A DNA stretch of 64,000 bases, from the NCBI RefSeq assembly GCF_004569505.1, contig NZ_SPPK01000005.1:1-64000 (forward strand), in the 5' to 3' direction. A program made the position numbers and the translations under genes. Below, piece by piece: positions 53,967-62,908 of the stretch. Source of the stretch: Dysgonomonas mossii. Lineage in GTDB: Bacteria; Bacteroidota; Bacteroidia; Bacteroidales; Dysgonomonadaceae. Position 1 is the stretch's first letter. Every line of letters starts with the position of its first letter. The notes under the pieces are model-generated. The model made no database searches. It was not told the origin of the DNA and was given only the letters and a program-made list of their open reading frames with translations.

Positions 53967-55586
53967 ATGATACTTATGAAGAAAATACGATGTATATTAT
54001 CCGCATGGCTGCTTTTGGCTGCTTTTTCCTGTAATGATGGACCTGATCCGACAATAGCCCCTGATAAAGGTTCCGGCAATGAAACTCCGGAAGGTTCAGA
54101 GAACGTGGTTATCAATCTCAGTCAGACATATCAGACAATAGAAAATTTTTCGGCATCCGATTGCTGGGCACCTAACTATATTGGTACCTATTGGGCTGAC
54201 GAAGAGAAAGAAGCGATTGCTAAGCTTTTATTTTCAGCCAAGGTTGCTGATGGACAACCCGAAGGTATAGGTTTATCGGGATGGCGTTTTAATCTAGGTG
54301 GTGGTACAGCTCAGCAAGGTGCTGCCAGCGGAATAGAAGATCCAGCCAGACGTGCCGAATCATTTATGAGCCCTGTTGATGGTACATTAGACTGGACAAA
54401 GCAAGCCGGGCAACAGTACTTCCTGGAAAAGGCAAAGCAATATGGTTGTGAACAGTTCGTCATGTTTAGTAACACTCCTCCTGTATATCTAACCCGTAAT
54501 GGTAAGGGATATTCGGATATGGGAGCTTATTCAAATCTGAAGGATGACAGTTACGATGATTTTGCTAAATATATAGCAACTGTTTTAGATTACTTCAAAT
54601 CGAATAAAGCAATAAACTTTACCTATATCAGCCCGGTTAACGAACCTCAGTACAATTGGGAAAGCGGACAAGAAGGTTCGGGTTGGCAGAATAGTGAAAT
54701 AAAAAGGCTTACCGTAGAAATAGATAAGGCAATAGAGGCAAAAGGATTAAATACTAAGATATTGTTAGGTGAATCCGGTGCATGGAATTATTTATATGAA
54801 ACGGATGGCGATGCCGGAAGGAAAAATGTTATCTATAACTTGTTTGATAATACTTCGTCTAACTATGTGGGAGATCTGACTCATGTGGCTCCAGTTATTG
54901 CCGGTCATAGCTATTGGACAGACGGAAGTTGGCAAACAATGGTAGATGTAAGGTCACAAGTGGCATCGAAGGCATCAGCAGCAGGATTGAAGGTTTATCA
55001 AACCGAATGGAGTATGCTCGGCGATGGCTATGGGAATGAATTTATTGGCTTCGACAATGCCTCGTATATGGACATTGCCTTATATATGTCGAAAGTAATA
55101 CATTGCGATCTCGTGTATGCCAATGTCTCATCATGGTCTTACTGGACAAGTCTTGATCTGGAGCGTTGGAGTCATAAAAACAGATTCTTGCTGATAAAAG
55201 TAACTCCTGCAGGAGGTGATTACGGAGATATTACACAAAGTGGTACACACGAAGCGACTAAGACTTTGTGGGTTTTAGGTAATTATAGTTTGTTTGTCCG
55301 TCCTGACTATAAACGAGTAGAACTTAAAATGGAAAACACATCCAAAAATCTCTTTGGTAGCGCATATCTATCACCCGATGGTAAAAAACTTGTTGCTGTT
55401 TACACCAATTTATCTTCAACCCGCTATGATGTGAGTGCTGATATTGGTAGTGCGGAGGTGAATTCAATAAAAACATATACAACAAGTCAGACTCAAGATT
55501 TGGCAGAGGCGGTTGTTCAGAATGTAGGGAACTCTATATTTGTTAATCCAGCTTCTGTATTGACGGTTGTATATGATTTAAAATAA
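53967..55586 (+). CDS. glycoside hydrolase family 30 lipoprotein, beta-1,6-galactanase-like
   Basis: A 539-residue surface lipoprotein, cysteine in LLLAAFSC; start may be the first or fourth codon (both Met). GH30 barrel with IENFSASDCWAP, GIGLSGWRFNLGGG, acid/base Glu in SPVNEPQYNWE near 226 and nucleophile Glu in YQTEWSML near 346. A C-terminal beta domain follows. This layout resembles endo-beta-1,6-galactanase-type GH30 (subfamily 5), so the PUL may target 1,6-linked galactan side chains. GH30 also includes glucosidases and xylanases; the assignment is inference from sequence pattern. Confidence 0.82.
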   Translation: MILMKKIRCILSAWLLLAAFSCNDGPDPTIAPDKGSGNETPEGSENVVINLSQTYQTIENFSASDCWAPNYIGTYWADEEKEAIAKLLFSAKVADGQPEGIGLSGWRFNLGGGTAQQGAASGIEDPARRAESFMSPVDGTLDWTKQAGQQYFLEKAKQYGCEQFVMFSNTPPVYLTRNGKGYSDMGAYSNLKDDSYDDFAKYIATVLDYFKSNKAINFTYISPVNEPQYNWESGQEGSGWQNSEIKRLTVEIDKAIEAKGLNTKILLGESGAWNYLYETDGDAGRKNVIYNLFDNTSSNYVGDLTHVAPVIAGHSYWTDGSWQTMVDVRSQVASKASAAGLKVYQTEWSMLGDGYGNEFIGFDNASYMDIALYMSKVIHCDLVYANVSSWSYWTSLDLERWSHKNRFLLIKVTPAGGDYGDITQSGTHEATKTLWVLGNYSLFVRPDYKRVELKMENTSKNLFGSAYLSPDGKKLVAVYTNLSSTRYDVSADIGSAEVNSIKTYTTSQTQDLAEAVVQNVGNSIFVNPASVLTVVYDLK

Positions 55587-55664
55587 GAAATATAGTGTGC
55601 TTTTATGGAATAAATAAAATCCGGGAAATTTATCTATTTATAGAATTATAAACATGAAATAAGA

Positions 55665-55710
55665 AACAAAAGTGACAGGAATAAACTCTGTGAAAACTGT
55701 CACTTTTGTT
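55665..55710 (+). repeat. 14-bp inverted repeat between GH30 and GH43
   Basis: AACAAAAGTGACAG (55665-55678) pairs with CTGTCACTTTTGTT (55697-55710) around an 18-base loop, followed by ACTTTTTT. It can serve as an intra-operon terminator or attenuator. The GTGACA core is shared with the repeat at 10844-10899. Confidence 0.55.
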
Positions 55711-55747
55711 ACTTTTTTCTGATAGATGTGCTGATAACTAATTTATT

Positions 55748-57667
55748 ATGAAAATTGTGAGATTTATATTATTTGTTACTTTTTTGTCTGTTATACCCCA
55801 TGTGATTTTTTCTCAGGAATATCGGACGGGTATTCAAGAAAAAGACTACGTAGCTTATCTGTTTACCTATTTTACCGGGAATCAGGTAGAGGAAGAAGCT
55901 ATTCATTATGCAATCAGTGCAGACGGTTATAACTATTTTTCTTTGAATAACAATAAGCCTGTTGTTGATTCCAAGATTATAAGTTCGACCGGAGGTGTCC
56001 GTGATCCTCATTTGTTGAGATCAGAAGATGGTAAAAGCTTCTATATGGTAGTTACCGATATGACTTCGTCTGAGGGATGGGATTCAAATAGGGCGATGAT
56101 CTTGATGAAATCTGATGATTTAATAAATTGGACATCAAGTATAATTAATATTCAGAAAAAATACTCCGGTCAGGATGATCTGAAAAGAGTATGGGCTCCA
56201 CAAACAGTTTATGATCCGGAGGTCGGTAAATATATGGTATACTGGTCTATGAAACATGGAGAAGGAGAGGATGTTATATATTATGCATATGCAAATAATG
56301 ATTTCTCTGACTTGGTAGGTGAGCCAAAGCAATTGTTTTTTCCATCCAATGGTAAATCGTGTATAGATGCGGATATTGTTTTGAAAGGTGGTGTCTTCTA
56401 TATGTTTTATAAAACAGAAGGACATGGAAATGGTATCAAGCTGGCAACAACGACTTCTCTTACGTCTGGAAGATGGACAGAACATGAAGGGTATAAGCAG
56501 CAAACATCTGATGCTGTTGAAGGATCTAGTGTGTTCAGAATGATAAATACCGATACGTATATTTTGATGTACGATGTATATATGAAAGGGAAATATCAGT
56601 TTTGTGAGAGTACCGATTTGGAGAGTTTTAAAGTTATAGATCATGAAATATCAATGGATTTTCATCCTCGTCATGGTTCTGTTATTCCTATTACAAAAAA
56701 AGAATTAGAGTCACTTATTGATAAATGGGGAAAACCCGAGAGCTATCCTCTGCTACCGAATAATCCAGTATTAGCAGGTTATTATGCCGATCCCGATGTT
56801 CTTTATTCCAATAAGACTCAGAAATATTATATTTATCCTACCAGCGATGGATTTGACGGATGGGGTGGCTATTACTTTAAAACCTTTTCTTCTGATAATC
56901 TGAAAGATTGGAAAGATGAGGGTGTTATTCTAAACTTGAAAAACAATGTTTCGTGGGCAAATGGAAATGCATGGGCTCCTTCTATTATAGAAAAGAAAGT
57001 TGGGAATGACTATAAGTATTATTATTACTTTAGTGGAGGTAAAGATGGAGGTTCTAAGAAAATTGGAGTTGCAGTAGCCGATGATCCTTCAGGGCCGTTT
57101 TTAGATTCGGGAAGTCCGCTTATTGATTTCAAGCCTAAAGGTGTAGATGGAGGACAAGAGATTGATCCGGATGTGTTTTGTGACCCAAAGACCGGAAAGA
57201 ACTATATCTATTGGGGTAATGGCTATATGGCCGGAGCAGAGCTAAATGCTGATATGATCTCTCTAAAAAAGAAAACTATTAAGGTAATGACTCCTGATAA
57301 TACTTTTAGAGAGGCTGTTTATGTATTCTATCGCAAGGGTTTGTATTATTTTTTGTGGTCAGAGGATGATACTGGTAGTGCCAACTATAAAGTACGCTAT
57401 GCTACAGCGAAATCACCGTTAGGTCAATTGACAATTCCTTCGGATAATATAGTGATAATGAAAGATGATTCCAAAGCAATTTTTGGAACAGGGCATAACT
57501 CTGTTTTACAGATTCCCGGCAAAGATGAGTGGTATATTGTTTACCACCGTATATCTCGTCCTGATGGTATTAAGAAAGTTTACCCGGGGACTTCACGTGA
57601 AGTGTGTATGGATCGACTTGAATTTGAAAAAGATGGAAGTATAAGGAGAGTGATGCCTTCGTTATAG
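55748..57667 (+). CDS. tandem glycoside hydrolase family 43 protein
   Basis: A 639-residue exported protein with signal peptide ending IFSQE and no lipobox. The first GH43-like module (about 25-320) has STGGVRDPHLLRSEDG, WAPQTVYDPEVGKY and DAVEGSSVF. The second (about 340-639) has GYYADPDVLYS with the base Asp, NAWAPS, QEIDPDVF and the acid Glu in FREAVYVFY. The double layout resembles GH43_34-type proteins in arabinogalactan loci, with galactosidase or arabinofuranosidase-like activities. It is the last gene of the right-facing PUL operon and ends near the bidirectional terminator. Confidence 0.85.
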   Translation: MKIVRFILFVTFLSVIPHVIFSQEYRTGIQEKDYVAYLFTYFTGNQVEEEAIHYAISADGYNYFSLNNNKPVVDSKIISSTGGVRDPHLLRSEDGKSFYMVVTDMTSSEGWDSNRAMILMKSDDLINWTSSIINIQKKYSGQDDLKRVWAPQTVYDPEVGKYMVYWSMKHGEGEDVIYYAYANNDFSDLVGEPKQLFFPSNGKSCIDADIVLKGGVFYMFYKTEGHGNGIKLATTTSLTSGRWTEHEGYKQQTSDAVEGSSVFRMINTDTYILMYDVYMKGKYQFCESTDLESFKVIDHEISMDFHPRHGSVIPITKKELESLIDKWGKPESYPLLPNNPVLAGYYADPDVLYSNKTQKYYIYPTSDGFDGWGGYYFKTFSSDNLKDWKDEGVILNLKNNVSWANGNAWAPSIIEKKVGNDYKYYYYFSGGKDGGSKKIGVAVADDPSGPFLDSGSPLIDFKPKGVDGGQEIDPDVFCDPKTGKNYIYWGNGYMAGAELNADMISLKKKTIKVMTPDNTFREAVYVFYRKGLYYFLWSEDDTGSANYKVRYATAKSPLGQLTIPSDNIVIMKDDSKAIFGTGHNSVLQIPGKDEWYIVYHRISRPDGIKKVYPGTSREVCMDRLEFEKDGSIRRVMPSL

Positions 57668-57967
57668 ATTATAGTCCAGATTGATATAAATAAGAAAATC
57701 CAGTGAATTTTCACTGGATTTTTTCTTTATCATCATTTGTCTGATTAGATCCAAAATAGATATGTTTCCATATCCGTCTCGGGGGAAAAATACTCCGCGA
57801 AAACCTTTAATGTTTGGAAATACATTCTGAGGAAAATAGCATTCAGGGATTTCGTTATATTTAGCCCATCGGCCTACTGATACAAGGCTAATGAGGTCGA
57901 TCCCATATGATGACAATTTGAAAATGACTTCCTTCTTTAGATTTGCTCCTGTTCGTTTTCCTGCCAT
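57662..57967 (-). pseudogene. fragment of 4Fe-4S / QueG-like protein downstream of metQ
   Basis: From 57967, 4 bases after the metQ stop, about 50 codons read like the N-terminus of 4Fe-4S epoxyqueuosine-reductase-like proteins: SSYGIDLISLVSVGRW, then PQNVFPNIKG. Beyond that the sequence no longer matches and runs through the terminator hairpin at 57695-57722, with no cysteine clusters. It is most likely a truncated gene remnant, formerly co-transcribed with metQ. A genuine small protein cannot be excluded. Confidence 0.45.
57695..57722. terminator. bidirectional terminator between PUL and metQ region
   Basis: AAAATCCAGTGA (57695-57706) pairs with TCACTGGATTTT (57711-57722) around a 4-base loop, with T's on the right and A's on the left. 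It serves convergent transcripts of the GH43 gene and the metQ gene. Confidence 0.85.
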
Positions 57968-57971
57968 TTGG

Positions 57972-58775
57972 TTACCAACCTTTTACGGCACCACCTTTAA
58001 ATACTTCGGTAGCTACTTTATCTACTTCGTCTGACTGATATGCCTGAACGAATTTTTTTACTTTCGCCTCTTCTTTCTTTTCTTCTCTTGTAACAATAAG
58101 ATTGACATAAGGAGAGTCTTTATCTTCGACAAACACACCATCTTTGAGTAGTAGTCCAGCTTGCCCTGCAAAGTTATTGTTGATAATAGACAAAGCTACT
58201 TTTGCATCATCTAAGACTCTAGGTAATTGAGGGGCTTCGAGTTCCAGTATCTCCAGATTTTTAGGATTTTCTACTATATCAACTAGCCTTGGAGCTGTTA
58301 CTCCTTCTTTAAGTTTTAGCAACCCTACTTTTTGTAATAGCAACAAAGCTCTGCTATTGTTAGCTGCATCATTGGGGATGACTACTGTACTTCCGTCTTT
58401 TAATTCATCCAAGCTTTTGATTTTCTTTGAATATGCTGCCATAGGATATATAAATGTATTTCCAGCAATAGCAAATTTATATCCGCGACGTACTATTTGT
58501 TCGTCTAAGAACGGCTTCGTCTGAAAAACATTAGCATCAATATCACCCTGATCTAATGCTGTGTTTGGCATTATGTAATCATTAAATTGAACTAGTTCTA
58601 CATCGAGTCCGTATTTCTCTTTTGCTACTTTTTTTGCCGCTTCAGCTATAACATATTCAGGTCCCGAGGCTACACCGACTTTAATATAGTTAGGGTCGTT
58701 GTTCTTTTTACCTCCGCAAGAAGTGAGTAGCATTATAAGCGCAGATACAATAATAAATCCGTTTATAATTTTCAT
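57972..58775 (-). CDS. metQ: MetQ/NlpA-family methionine-binding lipoprotein
   Basis: A 267-residue lipoprotein; cysteine C20 in LLTSCGG. Family marks are IKVGVASGPEYVIAEAAKKV, NTALDQGDIDANVFQTKPFLD, NDAANNSRALLLLQ and the end NNFAGQAG. It should deliver methionine or a derivative to MetNI. No ATPase or permease gene is in the window, so it is an orphan here. It lies on the same strand as a trans-sulfuration enzyme 5 kb upstream, suggesting a sulfur amino acid theme. The fragment after it is listed separately. Confidence 0.9.
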   Translation of the reverse strand: MKIINGFIIVSALIMLLTSCGGKKNNDPNYIKVGVASGPEYVIAEAAKKVAKEKYGLDVELVQFNDYIMPNTALDQGDIDANVFQTKPFLDEQIVRRGYKFAIAGNTFIYPMAAYSKKIKSLDELKDGSTVVIPNDAANNSRALLLLQKVGLLKLKEGVTAPRLVDIVENPKNLEILELEAPQLPRVLDDAKVALSIINNNFAGQAGLLLKDGVFVEDKDSPYVNLIVTREEKKEEAKVKKFVQAYQSDEVDKVATEVFKGGAVKGW

Positions 58776-58906
58776 ATTGATTTTCTGTTATATTAATTAG
58801 TAAATAATTGGAGAGGCCATTAATAATCGTTGTCTCCAATAATAAATTAATAGCCTCAACTTTTTATCTTTACAAAAGCAACTAATCTAACTATAATTTA
58901 AAAAAC

Positions 58907-61477
58907 TTAAGGTCTGTATCGTCCCGGAGAAGAAAGATTGCTTCCAAAAAAGATAGCGTTAGTCAATATTCGTCCGCTACTTAACCAATACCCTCTAAAA
59001 GTAGGCGATTCCGCAAACAGAACAACAGTTCCTTTACCTTTGTTTTCGAAGACTACTAAAGGAGCATTCTTTAGTTCCTGTTGATTCTTCTTTGTCAAAA
59101 ATCCGCTTATTTGAGGTTTATCTGTCAATTGTAGAACTGTAGCGTAATTACTTTTAGGTCTTGGTAATTTGTAATTACTGGTTTTGATTGCATATGTTTC
59201 TCTCGATACTATTCCGAAGGCAAGAGGATTGGTTATATCCAAATCTGCATTGAATATAGCGCCGCCAATTCTCTGAGGACCTTCGTTTTCTCGTTGTGAA
59301 ATATAGTCTAATCGTTTATATTCGTTTTTGCTTCTCGGAACGCTATCAGGAACGAAACCTATTACTATTTTATTATCAATAGCCCATTTAGAAGCACCTT
59401 CTGATGTGATAAGTGTTCCTCCGTTAGCGACCCATTGTTGCAGCTTTCCGATAAAGTTAGGAGACAATGAGTTGTAATTGCCATCTGATAAGATTATTGA
59501 TGTATAACGATTGAGGTCTGCCCAATCAGCTGAAGCTACATTGATTTTGGTTAAAGGTATATTTAATCTGTTGCCTAACAAAAACCAGGTTTCACCGACA
59601 TCTGTCCAATTTATTCCACTTCCGACCAATGTCGCTACAATAGGTTTTTCTACTCTTCTGATATTATTGCTACCTAAGTCTATACCAGTGGTGCTGAAAC
59701 CAGTTGTTACTCCTAATATTTTTATATCTGTCAGCTCGGCTGCCTCTTTTACTATATTATACAATTGGTCGGAAGATATGTTTTGATATTCAACAGGGAT
59801 GACTATTGCTCCTTTGTTAAACTTATATTCTGTTCCTGCTACAGAAGCAGAGAAGTCTTTGTATGCGGCTTTTACAACAACACCTTTGTCTAGTAGATAG
59901 TACAGAGACTTAGATGCTAGGTAGTCAGTATAATTAAATATGTACGCATAGTCAGATTTTTGACTGACTCCTCCTTTCTTTATCTGAGGGATATCTGTTA
60001 CTTTTTGTCCTTGTCTTACTGCTCCTTTTACTTTCACAAATGGTATTCCATATCCATGTACAGTGCTCCATGCTGTAATGTCCATAAATATACTATCTAC
60101 AAATGTTGTGTTTTCTTCGAATACAGCATTTAAAATACGATATTGAGGTTGAGAGAATGGCACAACATAAGCATTCCCCGGTTCAAAATCTTTTCCATTT
60201 TGAGAAAACTTGTCAGGGAGTTCATACACATCTATTTTATGGCTAAGTAAATGATCGAGAAATAATTTTGTCAGATTGTTATCATTTTTGTCTCCGAATA
60301 CAATATACTTGTCAGCTCTTTTATTCGCTAAAGAAAGTGCACTGGAGAAGAAATCTTTCTGATGTTTGAATAATACGTCTTTCTCTGCTACTGCGGCTTT
60401 TATTGCTGCTATGCTGGTAATAACATTGTCTTTGATGTTTCGGGAGAATTTTCTTACCCCCACTTCGGTTTCTATTTCTATTCCGGCTGAGCTTCCTACT
60501 TCGAGGGTAGTGCCAACACCTCCTTGAAAATCGGGATAAGTAGATCCATAAATTGGTGAAATATTGTCAAAATCTTCTTTTGTATAGTAAAGAGATCCTA
60601 TTTTATCCAAAGATTCCGAATAGTATTTCGCTAATATAGGATTTAACACATTGTATGTTTCTTCGGGGATTGTTGGGTTCCATGTGCTGCGTGGTGGCGA
60701 CGGCTCGAAGTAATAGGCACTGTTGCTTCCCATTTCGTGATAGTCGGCATATATATTAGGATACCATTTGTGGTAAAAATCAACTCTTGCTTTACTTTCA
60801 ACGTGTACCAGTGGAAACCAGTCACGATTAAGATCTGTCCAAAAGTGATTTCCTCTATGTGGTGTAAATCCTCCGGCATGCTCTATATCATTCGGATCGG
60901 ATACAGGAGGAAAGGATTTGAATGTATTAAAATATGAGGCAGCTCTGTCTCTTCCATCAGGATTTAATGCCGGGTCGATCAAAACAACTGCTTGTTCCAG
61001 ATTTTTGATTGTTTCATTGTTTGTAGAAGCTACAAAGTAATATGCGGCAAGTATTGCAGCTTCTGTTCCGGCTATTTCTCCTCCATGGACATTATAACCT
61101 AAGTGCACTATGACTTTTTGATCATTATTTGAAGAGGAACTCTTAGGATCTATAAGTTTTAAGTGATTTTGACGTATAGATTCCAGATTCTTTTGGTTGT
61201 CAGGACTTGTGACAATGAGTACAACCTGCTCTCTGTTTTCGTAAGTTTTCCCTATAACTTCGAGTTGCGCCCTATCGGATAAATTATCCAGTAACTTGTA
61301 ATATTCAACAACTTTGTCATATCTGGCTAATGACGAACCAATGGGAAATCCAAAAAACTGTTCGGGGGTAGGTATTTTAGGATCGAACTGATTATCCCTC
61401 CCGAAATAATAGTCGTTTTGAGCAAAGGAATATAGCCCTGCTATAAATAGCAGGATAATAATAGCAAGTTTTTTCAT
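58907..61477 (-). CDS. M14-family zinc carboxypeptidase, secreted
   Basis: An 856-residue exported metallopeptidase; signal peptide ends YSFAQ. Zinc ligands are H131 and E134 (NVHGGEIAG) and H247 (ADYHEMG). R176 in NPDGRDRA binds the substrate carboxylate and E326 in TTLEVGSSAG is the general base. A large C-terminal region (about 400-856) of glutamine-amidotransferase-like fold has no catalytic triad visible. It probably trims peptides in the periplasm; the substrate is unknown. Leftward, with metQ 131 bases downstream. Confidence 0.9.
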   Translation of the reverse strand: MKKLAIIILLFIAGLYSFAQNDYYFGRDNQFDPKIPTPEQFFGFPIGSSLARYDKVVEYYKLLDNLSDRAQLEVIGKTYENREQVVLIVTSPDNQKNLESIRQNHLKLIDPKSSSSNNDQKVIVHLGYNVHGGEIAGTEAAILAAYYFVASTNNETIKNLEQAVVLIDPALNPDGRDRAASYFNTFKSFPPVSDPNDIEHAGGFTPHRGNHFWTDLNRDWFPLVHVESKARVDFYHKWYPNIYADYHEMGSNSAYYFEPSPPRSTWNPTIPEETYNVLNPILAKYYSESLDKIGSLYYTKEDFDNISPIYGSTYPDFQGGVGTTLEVGSSAGIEIETEVGVRKFSRNIKDNVITSIAAIKAAVAEKDVLFKHQKDFFSSALSLANKRADKYIVFGDKNDNNLTKLFLDHLLSHKIDVYELPDKFSQNGKDFEPGNAYVVPFSQPQYRILNAVFEENTTFVDSIFMDITAWSTVHGYGIPFVKVKGAVRQGQKVTDIPQIKKGGVSQKSDYAYIFNYTDYLASKSLYYLLDKGVVVKAAYKDFSASVAGTEYKFNKGAIVIPVEYQNISSDQLYNIVKEAAELTDIKILGVTTGFSTTGIDLGSNNIRRVEKPIVATLVGSGINWTDVGETWFLLGNRLNIPLTKINVASADWADLNRYTSIILSDGNYNSLSPNFIGKLQQWVANGGTLITSEGASKWAIDNKIVIGFVPDSVPRSKNEYKRLDYISQRENEGPQRIGGAIFNADLDITNPLAFGIVSRETYAIKTSNYKLPRPKSNYATVLQLTDKPQISGFLTKKNQQELKNAPLVVFENKGKGTVVLFAESPTFRGYWLSSGRILTNAIFFGSNLSSPGRYRP

Positions 61478-61566
61478 ATTCTATTTTGATTAAAAACCTC
61501 CAATACCAATTTGCCGTCGGAGAAAGAGGTGAGTTATTTGTCTGAGATGTTTTAGCTGTTTTTTTA

Positions 61567-62487
61567 CTATTTGTTGAGCGTAAGATACTTAGATTCTATT
61601 TGCCGGATTTGGGCTAATTGAATATCCCGGCTTAGACGAAGAAATCCATAGTCATGATTATATTGCTGTCCTTCAGTTAAAACCCATTTTATAAAATCTT
61701 TAACTTCGGGTTTGGTTGCTGCGGAGTTGTTAATCACAAAACCTATTTTTTGTATTGGGATTAGGTCTACATCTTCATTCTCAACGAGGGTTAACACATC
61801 GTCTATTGTTGACGATTCCAATACTTCTCGATACTCCTTTTTTATATCTAGTGGCAATAGCTTTATATCTGATTTTAGTTGACGGGTAGACAGATCATAT
61901 AAATAAGATAGGCTATTGAATGTTACGCCTGTATTATCTTTATTTATCGCGTTTAGTAGAAATATATCATCTCCTGCTATTTTTGTACCTCTTAAGGTAT
62001 TTGCCGGATAACCAAAATGTGCAGCAAAAACACTGGCTACAGATTCTTTTTTATTGCCTGAGTATACTGTAAATCGTTCTGCTAGTTTTGATGGTTTACT
62101 ATCGTCTTCATCCAAAAGATCTTTTTCGAAAAATATTTCTCTTAATTTTTTCTTGTTATACTTTTCTTTTTCGAGATTCTCTGTATAGATATAATTTTTG
62201 GAGACAATTGGCAGTAATGCATATTTCACTACATAAAAAACATCTTTGCCATATAGTAAACTATCGGGTTGATCAGTTATAATTAATTCTATATCTGCGT
62301 TTGAATTATTTTTATGAGCATCTTCTATTTTTAGACCTGAATTAACATTTTTATATTCAGATACCCACTTACTCACTAATGGCGAAACCAGTTTTTGGCT
62401 TTTGATGGATATTGTATTTTGGGCATTAAGCGATAATGCTAAAATGAATAATATTATTGTTGTAAGAACTTGCTTTATAGCTTTCAT
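61567..62487 (-). CDS. PstS-like periplasmic substrate-binding protein
   Basis: A 306-residue exported protein, signal peptide MKAIKQVLTTIILFILALSLNAQ. Type II periplasmic-binding fold of the PstS-like superfamily: KLVSPLVSKWVSEYK, then KKLREIFF, GYPANTLRGTKI, a central hinge and the C-terminal PEVKDFIKWVLTEGQQYNHDYGF. The TGS phosphate motif is not evident, so the ligand is uncertain. No transporter genes are adjacent. It is 79 bases upstream of the M14 peptidase and preceded by a short leader-like ORF and hairpin, so it may be regulated by amino-acid supply. Confidence 0.78.
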   Translation of the reverse strand: MKAIKQVLTTIILFILALSLNAQNTISIKSQKLVSPLVSKWVSEYKNVNSGLKIEDAHKNNSNADIELIITDQPDSLLYGKDVFYVVKYALLPIVSKNYIYTENLEKEKYNKKKLREIFFEKDLLDEDDSKPSKLAERFTVYSGNKKESVASVFAAHFGYPANTLRGTKIAGDDIFLLNAINKDNTGVTFNSLSYLYDLSTRQLKSDIKLLPLDIKKEYREVLESSTIDDVLTLVENEDVDLIPIQKIGFVINNSAATKPEVKDFIKWVLTEGQQYNHDYGFLRLSRDIQLAQIRQIESKYLTLNK

Positions 62488-62518
62488 AATTTTGAAATTT
62501 TATATATAAAATGAGCCA

Positions 62519-62539
62519 ATATTGCTAGAGGCGCAATAT
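62519..62539 (-). promoter_or_regulatory. hairpin between leader ORF and PstS-like gene
   Basis: ATATTGC and GCAATAT form a perfect 7-bp stem around a 7-base loop. It lies 44 bases past the stop of the Cys-ending short ORF and 32 bases before the PstS-like start. It is short and has no U-tract, so an anti-terminator or pairing partner is more likely than a terminator. Confidence 0.4.
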
Positions 62540-62582
62540 CAAATGAAAATAAATAGTAAAATATTGAGTGGGGGAGTTGGAA

Positions 62583-62747
62583 TCAACAACAATGCATTCG
62601 CATTGAGAAAAAGAGGAAGGAAGGTAATAGTAAAGAACGAGCAGGAACAGAGATAATTCCTGCAACATAATCATCACTTTTTTCGTGTTGTGATGCTTGT
62701 TGGTTTGGCTTTTTCAACTTAGCAATGCTGTTTCGAATGATTTTCAT
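62583..62747 (-). CDS. short ORF ending Met-Arg-Met-His-Cys-Cys, candidate leader peptide
   Basis: A 54-codon frame from ATG 62747 (MKIIRNSIAKLKK...) ending SMRMHCC. Upstream, a TATTTTTG -7 box fits a start of transcription 45 bases before the ATG. The C-terminal run of Met, His and two Cys codons just before the stop is a classic design for ribosome-stalling sensors of cysteine or methionine supply. A hairpin follows. The context (trans-sulfuration enzyme and MetQ) fits. A longer frame starting at 62882 would cross the metB-type terminator, so I reject it. No homolog is known to me; call is inference. Confidence 0.5.
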   Translation of the reverse strand: MKIIRNSIAKLKKPNQQASQHEKSDDYVAGIISVPARSLLLPSFLFFSMRMHCC

Positions 62748-62791
62748 TTTTTTCAATATTCTATAAGATATATTTATAAAACTATCTGATA

Positions 62792-62799
62792 CAAAAATA
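62792..62799 (-). promoter_or_regulatory. Bacteroidales -7 box of leader ORF
   Basis: The minus strand reads TATTTTTG, an exact TAnnTTTG match, 45 bases upstream of the short ORF's ATG. Confidence 0.45.
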
Positions 62800-62818
62800 A
62801 AAATATGAATGGCTTTAT

Positions 62819-62842
62819 AAAATACCACAATCATGGTATTTT
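62819..62842 (-). terminator. terminator of trans-sulfuration gene
   Basis: AAAATACCA (62819-62827) pairs perfectly with TGGTATTTT (62834-62842) around a 6-base loop. It lies 67 bases past the stop at 62909, and ends the leftward transcript. Confidence 0.7.
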
Positions 62843-62908
62843 GCATGCAACGATCTATATAAATTGCGTAAGATAGAACCAAATGGCACTATCCTACGCA
62901 ATATGAAT

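Noticed and set aside
62583..62882. 99-codon version of the Cys-ending short ORF
   Set aside because: The extension crosses the terminator hairpin of the upstream gene and the -7 box; the ATG at 62747 fits better.
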